Below are positions 14,334 to 20,923 of a stretch of DNA of 21,035 nt, one piece after another. The notes beneath the pieces are model-generated. The model did not search any database and was not told the origin of the DNA. It was given only the letters and a program-made list of their open reading frames with translations. Position 1 is the first letter of the stretch. The number at the start of each line of letters is the position of its first letter. The translations under genes were made by a program, and so were the position numbers. Source of the stretch: an uncultured Hungatella sp. (GTDB lineage Bacteria > Bacillota > Clostridia > Lachnospirales > Lachnospiraceae); NCBI GenBank assembly GCA_910579515.1, contig CAJTUV010000045.1, positions 1 through 21,035 on the forward strand, in the 5' to 3' direction.

Positions 14334-16130
14334 TTACTCTACCTCTTTCAATAATTTATCCAATTTTCTGCCGAATATCTTAGCAAACTCTCGCGGATTC
14401 TCACCACCAAAATATTCTGCAAATGCCTCTGCAAACAGTTCTGCTTCACTTTTTGCACCATATTCCGAAACATAATCCTTCATTCCAATATAAGTATTCC
14501 AGGTATAACCAGGTTCTGTCTGCTTAAATTCATCAATACACTCCTGAATAAATTCATGCTGCCAGTCAACATTGTTGGTTATCCATCTCATAGAGTTTGA
14601 AACATGATGGCCAAACTCGTGTACAAATGTTTTATGTATTGTGGCATTGGTGGGATACCATCTTGATTTAACACACTGTTCTACATATTTTTGAAAAACT
14701 GTTGTATCTGAATGGTATTGACCATTTAAAGCAATCTCAACAACCCCATGACGATTCGTATAATGAAGATAATAACCGATTGTTCCCTTCATACTTGATG
14801 GGGCCTTATTATTTATCTCCGGTATCTTACATGGATTTTTCTTCATAAACTCCGTATATTGTGTACTGAAAGAATCCAGCCATCCTACACAATCCGCCAA
14901 AAGGCCATCATCCATAGGATACTTACGCGAATCATGAAACTGTATTCCATATTCGCTTTGAAGTCTGTCAATCGCTGCCTTTTTTGTATAAGACTGCGAA
15001 TAGTTCAGTCCCTGCCAATTACCTGATTCTATTATACCACCATCAGAATCATCGTGCAATCCTGCTGTTTTGATTCCTGTTTTATCACCGTCCACAAACG
15101 CAGCCTTCCATTCCTGATAATTCATATTCCCGGGAACGTAATACGTTTTTCCATCCGCTCCTCTGGCAGCACGCTCCCCAGCCTGTCTAAAATCATCCTC
15201 AAAATAAGGGATTGTTGTGGAACGACACCAGACATGAAACGGCGGCGCCGTCACTCCTGGTTCATACTCTTTCATGGGAAAGCATTTCATGTCAAGGCTG
15301 CGGCATATCTCTGAAGTATGGGAATCCAGCGTTGCCAAAACCTGATACTGTTCAACGTCTAAGTCACGGAAACAATCTCCCTGAGCCGCCGAACTGAAAT
15401 AGGCTTCTTCCGTCATGACAAGACGGCCTGCATTATTCTTTGAAGTATTCATTTTTTTTGCTATGTTATTTATGGCTCTTTGCGGATCACCCCCTAAAAG
15501 AATATTCTGCGTAAGCTCCTTGTGAATTTCAGAAATCAGCTTCTCCTTACTATTCCAAATCCTTTCGGAGAAATTCTTTCCATCCAGAGCCCACGGCTTA
15601 CTGATTACCTTTTCAACCTGTGCCTGATCAATTCCGGCTATATCCCAGCCAATCCCGAATCCCTTCTGCAGCTCATAAGCTGTATGATAATATCCTCCCA
15701 GGTAGATGCGCTTCATGGCAGCGTCAACACGATCCAGCTGCCCACCGAAAAGAACTTCGAGACTCTGCTGCGTTTGTAGTTTTAACGCCTCCAGACGGGA
15801 AATGTGGAACCTTGCAGAGGCATTTTCCAATTCCTTTATCCATTTTCCATTATGGGCATTTTCTTTTCCATGCCGGATATACTCCTTCACGTCCCACTTA
15901 AGCTCCTTTAACTCTTCATTAGAGAGCATTCTTCTGGCCTCTGCCATGCTTACGCCGTTGTTGGCAGCAAAACGCTGGTGCCAGGAATATATCTTTTGTT
16001 CAATCTCCTTCTGGGACTGTCTGTACAGTTCTTCTATTTCAAAATAGGCTTCCCTTCCCATTTGATTCTGGGCTGCCTCAAGCTGCGAAAAGCGTTTACG
16101 CCAATAACCGCTATTTTTCGTCAGAACCAC
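14334..16130 (-). CDS. MuF/SPP1 gp7-like minor head protein fused to a C-terminal zinc-metalloprotease domain
   Basis: The 598-residue protein has two parts. Residues 1-350 form the MuF minor capsid protein (SPP1 gp7-like), with NSGYWRKRFSQLEAAQ, the RLVMTEEAYFSSAAQGDCFRD block, LDSHTSEICRSLDMKCFP, PPFHVWCRSTTIPYF and the usual end YVPGNMNYQEWKAAFVDG. It enters the prohead with the portal. Residues about 351-598 are an extra domain containing TFVHEFGHHVSNSMR (HEFGH at 504-508, zinc ligands H504 and H508, catalytic E505) and SEYGAKSEAELFAEAFAEYF (candidate third ligand E564). This resembles the gluzincin site of anthrax lethal factor. Capsid-loaded MuF fusions are a known class of phage polymorphic toxins. 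GTG 16130 is assumed as start (GAAGGG upstream is close); the alternative CTG four bases on is weaker. Confidence 0.9.
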   Translation of the reverse strand: MVLTKNSGYWRKRFSQLEAAQNQMGREAYFEIEELYRQSQKEIEQKIYSWHQRFAANNGVSMAEARRMLSNEELKELKWDVKEYIRHGKENAHNGKWIKELENASARFHISRLEALKLQTQQSLEVLFGGQLDRVDAAMKRIYLGGYYHTAYELQKGFGIGWDIAGIDQAQVEKVISKPWALDGKNFSERIWNSKEKLISEIHKELTQNILLGGDPQRAINNIAKKMNTSKNNAGRLVMTEEAYFSSAAQGDCFRDLDVEQYQVLATLDSHTSEICRSLDMKCFPMKEYEPGVTAPPFHVWCRSTTIPYFEDDFRQAGERAARGADGKTYYVPGNMNYQEWKAAFVDGDKTGIKTAGLHDDSDGGIIESGNWQGLNYSQSYTKKAAIDRLQSEYGIQFHDSRKYPMDDGLLADCVGWLDSFSTQYTEFMKKNPCKIPEINNKAPSSMKGTIGYYLHYTNRHGVVEIALNGQYHSDTTVFQKYVEQCVKSRWYPTNATIHKTFVHEFGHHVSNSMRWITNNVDWQHEFIQECIDEFKQTEPGYTWNTYIGMKDYVSEYGAKSEAELFAEAFAEYFGGENPREFAKIFGRKLDKLLKEVE

Positions 16131-16203
16131 CGCCCTTCACAAAGAGAGGAATGAGCGGACGGAAAAAGCTGGCCACTACATCAAACTTTTTCACCTTTGC
16201 CAT
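16111..16203 (-). CDS. 30-residue mini-ORF bridging portal and MuF genes
   Basis: Between the portal and MuF genes, the ATG at 16203 has a strong site GAAGGTGATTTTG before it and opens a 30-codon frame: MAKVKKFDVVASFFRPLIPL, then FVKGGGSDEK, stopping at TAG 16113-16111. It overlaps the end of the portal gene by 23 bases and the start of the MuF gene by 20, so it fills the gap with no waste. The protein has a basic N-terminus and one hydrophobic stretch (FDVVASFFRPLIPLF). It may be a translation-coupling leader or a small head protein. It was read by hand; a Shine-Dalgarno match and tight overlap are the only support. Confidence 0.5.
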   Translation of the reverse strand: MAKVKKFDVVASFFRPLIPLFVKGGGSDEK

Positions 16204-17728
16204 CAAAATCACCTTCTTTCTTCGAAGGAGAGGTTCCTGTCCCCTCATTCTTTCCCCACGGATTGTATCCCTGCTGCTGTTCAAATTCTTCCCGTTCCTT
16301 CTGCCGCTCCCGTTCCAGTTTCTTTAGCTCATCTTCGATATTCTGGACCCATGGATGTTGTGCGATAAGGGTCTCATTGGACAAAATCCCCTCTGAATTG
16401 CGGATATTTTCAATAATCTGCCCTTCATCCATCATCATATCCCGATTAAACAGAATCGTTACTGCCTCATTCTCAAAATCGCCCTGCCCTGTGTTAGCAA
16501 GATGGATATTTACAAACCAAAGAATTTCTTCAAATGCCGCCTGAAGTTCTGTCTCCATGTCATTAGCGTCCAAATCAATATCCGAATACATAGACTGGAT
16601 GTTCATTTGGTTCGGGTTGCCGGAAAGCCTGTCATCCTTTGCATCGTAACCCATAGCATTTTCAATAAGAGCTTTTTTAAAGCTTTCCAGGATCGTTTTA
16701 TAGTTTTCCGCGTTCACTGTGATTTCAAGGGTTTCGACGCCTCCCTTGGTTTCTCCATCATACCGAACTTTAACCGCCCCGTAAGTTGCAAGATTCCGGC
16801 GGAACTCCCCCAGGTCCTGGCCGTCATAATTTTTCAAGATAAGAATTGTATTTCTGGAATCCTCCTGCATATTGTTTTCAAAATCTGAAAGCATAACATT
16901 AATACCATCCTGGAGAGTCTTTACTTTCTTTATCAAAGGTATTTCCTGCTCATTATACTTTAATGGTATCAGAGGTATCTTCTCCCAGTTCAGCCCTGCC
17001 GCCCCGCCTTCCTTGTCTGTAACAGTTACATAAGGTACTTCAAAAACTTCTCTTTCTGTATCTACATCTGGGATTAAAATTCCTCCCTCCAGTACAAACT
17101 TATGTATCCCCTGTAAATCATAAACTTCTACTTTTTCAATGATTTTTGACTGTGTACCTTCATATCCCTCTACCAGATAAAGCCTGACTGCAAAATCAAG
17201 TTCCGTATGTTCGCTGTCCTTCCAAAAAGGGAGAATTTCGTAGCTGGGAAATAACCGGAAATCCAGCTCTCCAGCGTCATTGTAATAAGGGTATATCCAG
17301 GCGATCCCCCCGTTGAGAGCTGCCTTGCCGCCATTTTTTAAGGTCTTCATAAAGCTTTTGTTAAATATCTTTTTTAAAAGCTCTGCATACTGCTCGTTTT
17401 TGGTATCAATAACAAATGCCTTTCCCAACAGGTAATTTGCCTTTTGATTTACCATTTTGCCATATTGATTGTCTATCACGCGGTTATTGGGAAGGTTATC
17501 CACAGGCTGGATCTCTCCGCCCTCACCGATTACAGTTCTTTTCCTGGCAAGGATGTCATGCTCATTCTCATAATATAAATGGCCTTTTATCTGCATGATC
17601 CGCTGCGAACTGTTCTTCCATCTGGCAATTTCCCTTTCCAGAAATTCTTTATCCGTCATCCGGCTTTTTGCGCCCTGCATAATAAGATTGGAAACCTTGG
17701 TTGTCATGAAATCTATAAAACTCAGCAC
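16181..17728 (-). CDS. Portal protein (SPP1 gp6-like)
   Basis: The 515-residue protein has the SPP1 gp6-like portal family pattern: RYMTDKEFLEREIARWKNSSQR-like start, GHLYYENEHDILARKR, then DNQYGKMVNQKANYLLGKAF. It also has GGIAWIYPYYNDAGELDFRLFPSYEILPFWKD and the stem/wing region KVKTLQDGINVMLSDFENNM. Portal dodecamers form the DNA gate at one capsid vertex, dock the terminase and later the adaptor. The GTG start at 17728 has GGAGG 8 bases before it, which decides the start. The acidic and Gln-rich C-terminus (EDELKKLERERQKEREEFEQQQG and KKEGDFDGKG) is a charged tail. It lies after a terminator-like hairpin behind terL. Confidence 0.93.
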   Translation of the reverse strand: MLSFIDFMTTKVSNLIMQGAKSRMTDKEFLEREIARWKNSSQRIMQIKGHLYYENEHDILARKRTVIGEGGEIQPVDNLPNNRVIDNQYGKMVNQKANYLLGKAFVIDTKNEQYAELLKKIFNKSFMKTLKNGGKAALNGGIAWIYPYYNDAGELDFRLFPSYEILPFWKDSEHTELDFAVRLYLVEGYEGTQSKIIEKVEVYDLQGIHKFVLEGGILIPDVDTEREVFEVPYVTVTDKEGGAAGLNWEKIPLIPLKYNEQEIPLIKKVKTLQDGINVMLSDFENNMQEDSRNTILILKNYDGQDLGEFRRNLATYGAVKVRYDGETKGGVETLEITVNAENYKTILESFKKALIENAMGYDAKDDRLSGNPNQMNIQSMYSDIDLDANDMETELQAAFEEILWFVNIHLANTGQGDFENEAVTILFNRDMMMDEGQIIENIRNSEGILSNETLIAQHPWVQNIEDELKKLERERQKEREEFEQQQGYNPWGKNEGTGTSPSKKEGDFDGKGEKV

Positions 17729-17743
17729 TTAATCCGCCTCCGT

Positions 17744-17779
17744 CATAAAAATAAAAACCTGGAACGCCAAAGCTCCAAG
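17744..17779 (-). terminator. Intrinsic terminator-like hairpin between terL and portal
   Basis: Minus strand: arm CTTGGAGC (17779-17772), loop TTTGGC, arm GTTCCAGG (17765-17758), followed by TTTTTATTTTT. The stem has 8 pairs including two G-U. It lies 17 bases after the terL stop. The U-rich tract is good and the stem is moderate, so the effect could be partial termination that lowers portal transcript relative to terminase. Confidence 0.65.
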
Positions 17780-17795
17780 TCTTCTCAACTTCTAT

Positions 17796-19070
17796 TTATT
17801 CAAAACTGAAAGCTGCGCTCCTGCTGTAATCCTCCATAGAGTAGCGCATAGCGTCCATCAGGTGGTTAAAATCATCTATGGGCTTGTTCAGCCGCCTGCC
17901 CGTTTTTGTATCCGTATCCCAGGTATAGTTTGATATTTCCGTGATAAAATTTACACATCTTGGATGGACAATCATGTGGAAATCCTGAAGGAAATCAATC
18001 CCGTTGTTTATACTGTCTTTCCCTTTTCTCGCCTGCTGGATGTGAATAAGACCAAGCTCATACAGACGGTCAATGCTTTTTGGCTCTGCTGCTTCTGCCT
18101 TAATTTTTTCCTTGCGATATCCCATTTCTGTAATTTCTTTGGCAATCCGCTCATTGCTCATGCCATTCTTATACATTTCATCAAATACCCATAAGGTTTT
18201 TGCGGATAAATCCACAAGACCGCAGAACAAAGCGGATGGATCATTGGTATAGCCAAAATCAAGCCCAAAAGCAGACCTGACACTTAACAGCCTGCGGATC
18301 TCATCAATGTCAAATGCCTTCTCTTCCCAGTTCTCGTATACAAGCCCGTCAACAATTCCCCATTCGCCTAATCCGGCTACGCGGTAACGTCTGGGGTTAT
18401 TTATCCGCATAGTCTCAAATTTTTTACGGTCCGCCTCATCCAGCCATTCATTACAAAGATAGTTTGTAGTCATAGCCAGGGTTTCATCATCAGGATTGTC
18501 AAAAAAACGCTTCTTTATCCAGTGACGCTCATTCCACGGGTTAAAGGTAAGCGTAATCTGTTTAAATAATCCTGTTTCAGACGGAACGGCTCCACGAATG
18601 GATTCATCCAGCATATCAAAATCGTCTTCCCTGCCGATTTCATATGCCTCTTCTATCCAGGCCCAGCATAAATAGCCGTGCTCCACTGTAATAGAGGTTA
18701 CTTTCAGAGGGTCGTCAAGTCCACGAAAGTATATCTTCTGGCCTGTGGGCTTATAGGTCATCTCAAGAGGACTTTCTTTTATCTCCCAAAACTGCTGTAC
18801 ACCCAGACGATTGATGGCCCATTTTAACTCTGTAAAGCAGCTGTCTTTTAAGGTCCGGAACACTTTTCTGATTACTAACAGATTAGCGTCTGGATATTTC
18901 ATCAGGTTTACAATGTACCACAGAGCCGTGGTCTTTGACTTTTTGCTTGCCCTGCTGCCCTTACATACTCGGTACCTCCCCTTCCATCTCCAGAAGGTGC
19001 CATAGCCTTTTCCGACGTATTCAGGAAGATAAATCCGTTTTTGATTTCGGTTAGTCTTCAAGCGCCTCAT
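17796..19070 (-). CDS. terL: Terminase large subunit (PBSX/Terminase_3 type)
   Basis: The 424-residue protein is the packaging ATPase-nuclease. Walker A is the motif GSRASKKSKTT (about 38-48), Walker B LCWAWIEEA (134-142, acidic pair), and the coupling motif LTFNPWN (174-180). The RNase-H-like nuclease domain begins at GLDFGYTNDPSAL (D271). It continues through AEAAEPKSIDRL and ends DDFNHLMDAMRYSM (D400 and D406). The family is the PBSX-type Terminase_3. It starts inside the terS gene (20-bp overlap). The ATG at 19070 has GGAG directly against it, so a TTG three codons later (19061), with GGAG 9 nt upstream, may be the true start. No insertion or frame error is seen. Confidence 0.95.
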   Translation of the reverse strand: MRRLKTNRNQKRIYLPEYVGKGYGTFWRWKGRYRVCKGSRASKKSKTTALWYIVNLMKYPDANLLVIRKVFRTLKDSCFTELKWAINRLGVQQFWEIKESPLEMTYKPTGQKIYFRGLDDPLKVTSITVEHGYLCWAWIEEAYEIGREDDFDMLDESIRGAVPSETGLFKQITLTFNPWNERHWIKKRFFDNPDDETLAMTTNYLCNEWLDEADRKKFETMRINNPRRYRVAGLGEWGIVDGLVYENWEEKAFDIDEIRRLLSVRSAFGLDFGYTNDPSALFCGLVDLSAKTLWVFDEMYKNGMSNERIAKEITEMGYRKEKIKAEAAEPKSIDRLYELGLIHIQQARKGKDSINNGIDFLQDFHMIVHPRCVNFITEISNYTWDTDTKTGRRLNKPIDDFNHLMDAMRYSMEDYSRSAAFSFE

Positions 19071-19473
19071 CTCCAGATATTACAACGGGAATCGAACCGG
19101 AAACACTTGTGTCATTTTTGGTAGTATATCCATGCCTTGACATCCATAACCCTGCAAGCTGTGACGGGATAACGCCTAATTCAAATTTTGACCGTGCGTC
19201 AACCTCGCATTCCTCTTTCATGCGCGTGACCATGTCCGAAAATTTTTCATCTTCTTCGTAAGTCTGATAAAAAGAAGAGCGTGCTATCCCTGCAAATACA
19301 CAAAACCCTTCAATCGTATACGTAATACTGCGTTTTAATTCTGCGCTGACAAACTCAGAATTTTTGGAACTGAAGTCATGGGTAAGCACCATTTTATTGT
19401 CACAGTTATTTTTATATGCCTCCCATGCCGCTTCTAATGCTTTGACACTATTAAATTTCCTTTGCCTTCCCAC
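19051..19473 (-). CDS. terS: Terminase small subunit
   Basis: The 140-residue DNA-recognition subunit reads from GTG 19473: MGRQRKFNSVKALEAAWEAY, NNCDNKMVLTHDFSSKNSEFVSAELKRSITYTIEGFC and RSSFYQTYEEDEKFSDMVTRMKEECEVDARSKFELGVIP, with LAGLWMSRHGYTTKNDTSVSGSIPVVISGDEALED at the end. This start has AGGAAGTG upstream and gives the family's 'GRxRKFxSVxxLEexWeeY' opening. The frame stays open upstream to a TTG at 19515 but adds 14 residues without family support. The HTH region (TIEGFCVFAGIARSSFYQTY) should bind the packaging site. The order terS-terL follows directly, with overlap. Confidence 0.93.
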   Translation of the reverse strand: MGRQRKFNSVKALEAAWEAYKNNCDNKMVLTHDFSSKNSEFVSAELKRSITYTIEGFCVFAGIARSSFYQTYEEDEKFSDMVTRMKEECEVDARSKFELGVIPSQLAGLWMSRHGYTTKNDTSVSGSIPVVISGDEALED

Positions 19474-19567
19474 AAAATCACTTCCTTTCATTTCAAGTAA
19501 AAAATCAGCCGCCAAGCTTTAACACCTAGCGACTGTATATGAGGGGGATAGAAATTTCACTTATTCC

Positions 19568-19610
19568 AGTCTATAGTCTATCATGCTTCATCGGGACATT
19601 GGGGGACATT
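19568..19610. repeat. Short direct repeats upstream of terS (possible packaging-site region)
   Basis: On the plus strand the 7-mer AGTCTAT is repeated perfectly in tandem (19568-19574, 19575-19581), and GGGACATT is repeated with a 10-bp period (19593-19600, 19603-19610). The second pair lies in the last codons of the sigma-like gene, where it encodes the NVPM segment. Repeats beside terS are commonly packaging-site (pac or cos) or late-promoter elements. No function can be assigned from sequence. Confidence 0.4.
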
Positions 19611-20065
19611 TTTAATTTTTCTTCAAAAAATCTTTGAATCCGCTTCTTTACATTTTCATCTGTATACTTTATCTTTCGTCTAGGAAACATACTATTCATC
19701 TGCCTGGCCACCGCTAAATAACTATACCCATCAATGAAATACAGCCTAAACATAATCCTCAAATCAGATTTCTCTATACTCTCTATGTATTCTTCCACCT
19801 GACAGGTAAGCTCCAAAAGCTCTGCTTCCTTTTCCTGCAAAAGCTTCTGATATTTTTCACAAATCCTCTGCCTGCGGACATACTCCGGTTCAGGAATCCC
19901 TGTAATCTTGATGGGACCTATCGTTCCATCTTTCCTGCTTCCCTTGACAATATCCGCCACAATAGGCGGATCGCTCAAAAACTTTTCCAGCTTCTGAATC
20001 CTTTTACGTAAATCCTTGATTTCCTCTTTCAATTCACTATACTGGACCAGTAGTTCTTTGTCCAC
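19571..20065 (-). CDS. Sigma-70 region 4-like phage late regulator (ArpU/DUF1492-like)
   Basis: The 164-residue protein starts MDKELLVQYSELKEEIKDLRKRIQKLEK, a coiled coil (1-30). A conserved-looking linker follows (SDPPIVADIVKGSRKDGTIGPIKITGIPEPEYVRRQR). A second coiled coil (about 68-100) leads to a helix-turn-helix: DLRIMFRLYFIDGYSYLAVARQMNSM, then DENVKKRIQRFFEEK (about 101-150). This is the shape of small sigma-70-region-4-like phage regulators (ArpU/RinA type) that turn on late genes. GTG at 20065 is chosen because GGGAGGAG lies 6 nt upstream; a GTG at 20089 would add 8 residues and overlap the previous stop. It precedes terS, so it probably drives the whole late operon. Confidence 0.75.
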   Translation of the reverse strand: MDKELLVQYSELKEEIKDLRKRIQKLEKFLSDPPIVADIVKGSRKDGTIGPIKITGIPEPEYVRRQRICEKYQKLLQEKEAELLELTCQVEEYIESIEKSDLRIMFRLYFIDGYSYLAVARQMNSMFPRRKIKYTDENVKKRIQRFFEEKLKMSPNVPMKHDRL

Positions 20066-20085
20066 TCTTATCTCCTCCCTGCCAG

Positions 20086-20460
20086 TCACTTTGCCTTCTG
20101 CTTATATACACGTTCTCCGAAAAGATATTCCTCCTCCTTCCTCTGCCGTCCTAAAAGCTGCTTCATTTTGTTTAATGTGTCCCTGTGAGGCTTCTCTTCA
20201 AAGAACCTCACCACCTGTTCATTCAGCTTTACAGTGTCCTTATTTTTTCTTCTTTCCCTCCTGCTTTTCTGAAGCCTAGTCGCGACTCTATTCCGTTCAG
20301 CCTTATCCGCGGCAAACTCCATCTCATGAAGTAGGTCCTGGAGCCGCCTGTCCTCTTCTTTGAGCGCTTCGCTGGCTATTTGATAATCTGTATAACTCTG
20401 TTCGACAAAGTTTAAAAACTCTGATAATTGTTCTGCTGGTGTCTTCTGCTTATTCCGCAT
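20086..20460 (-). CDS. Hypothetical basic coiled-coil protein (unknown)
   Basis: A 124-residue, highly charged, basic protein: MRNKQKTPAEQLSEFLNFVE, QSYTDYQIASEALKEEDRRL, then ATRLQKSRRERRKNKDTVKL and FFEEKPHRDTLNKMKQLLGRQRKEEEYLFGERVYKQKAK. It looks all-helical, with coiled-coil runs in 33-78 and a C-terminal basic tail. I do not recognise a characterised family, but genes of this look lie next to the sigma-like regulator in Clostridia phages. The ATG at 20460 has TAGGAGCG 9 nt before it. The stop overlaps the frame upstream of the regulator, so the two are probably translated together. Confidence 0.8.
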   Translation of the reverse strand: MRNKQKTPAEQLSEFLNFVEQSYTDYQIASEALKEEDRRLQDLLHEMEFAADKAERNRVATRLQKSRRERRKNKDTVKLNEQVVRFFEEKPHRDTLNKMKQLLGRQRKEEEYLFGERVYKQKAK

Positions 20461-20555
20461 ATCTTACCACGCTCCTATGCTGTATCTTCTTGGCGGATGA
20501 CTGCCGCTTGTTTATTGGCTTTTTCCTCGTTTACTATTTCTCCTGTTTAATAATC

Positions 20556-20705
20556 TTAAATAATTGTTCCTCCCTCTATATCATCCACATGGATTTCTCT
20601 CCAACCTCTCTCCGTCTCCATCTGGACTACAGAGCAATCCTCAAAGCCTTCTATTGTGCCCTCCACGATTTCTCCACTAGACCCTAATTCAACTGCATCA
20701 ATCAC
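20556..20705 (-). CDS. Small acidic protein with GTG start (unknown)
   Basis: A 49-residue frame read by hand starts at GTG 20705, which overlaps the TGA of the preceding gene (GTGA), with GAGGGAAAG as a possible ribosome site. It reads MIDAVELGSSGEIVEGTIEG, FEDCSVVQMETERGWREIHV, DDIEGGTII and stops at TAA 20558-20556. It is acidic and has the look of a small beta-barrel (SH3/OB-like) protein with alternating charged and hydrophobic residues. The tight coupling supports it. No family recognised. Confidence 0.6.
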   Translation of the reverse strand: MIDAVELGSSGEIVEGTIEGFEDCSVVQMETERGWREIHVDDIEGGTII

Positions 20706-20923
20706 TCTCTCTTTCCCTCACCCCTTCTCATTCTCTGATCAAGCTCTTCTACCAGGTCAAGAATTGTCTCCTTCATGAAGGGATACTTTTTTCTTAAAAC
20801 CAATGACCATGTCAAAACTCGTTCCCATTCTTCGGAATCTTTTGCAGGTATGTGACTCTTATACCGATTCCAAAACTCGTTATACACCTCTGTAAATCCC
20901 TGTCTGACTTCCTCATTTGTCAT
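20702..20923 (-). CDS. Small helical phage protein (unknown)
   Basis: A 73-residue protein: MTNEEVRQGFTEVYNEFWNR, YKSHIPAKDSEEWERVLTWS, LVLRKKYPFMKETILDLVEE, LDQRMRRGEGKRE. It is probably all helical, with several Trp and Tyr residues, and ends in a basic tail. It overlaps the stop of the upstream gene as ATGA and is followed by the GTGA overlap of the 49-residue gene, a run of translationally coupled small genes. I do not recognise a named family. The pattern 'GFTxxYNxFWxxYK ... EEWxxVL ... KKYPFMKETIxDLVxxLDQR' should be easy to find in relatives. Confidence 0.8.
   Translation of the reverse strand: MTNEEVRQGFTEVYNEFWNRYKSHIPAKDSEEWERVLTWSLVLRKKYPFMKETILDLVEELDQRMRRGEGKRE

Noticed and set aside
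19474..19515. Longer TerS from the TTG at 19515
   Set aside because: No convincing ribosome site for it; GTG 19473 has AGGAAGTG and gives the standard family opening.
8009..20460. A tailocin or gene transfer agent without a head
   Set aside because: Terminase, portal, scaffold, capsid and neck genes are all present and look intact, so a complete headed virion is more likely, though a PBSX-like defective element cannot be ruled out.
1081..20687. Many plus-strand frames of 60-340 codons across the window
   Set aside because: They are antisense to well-recognised phage genes, have no ribosome sites or family motifs, and their composition follows the opposing gene's codons (for example 11868-12887).
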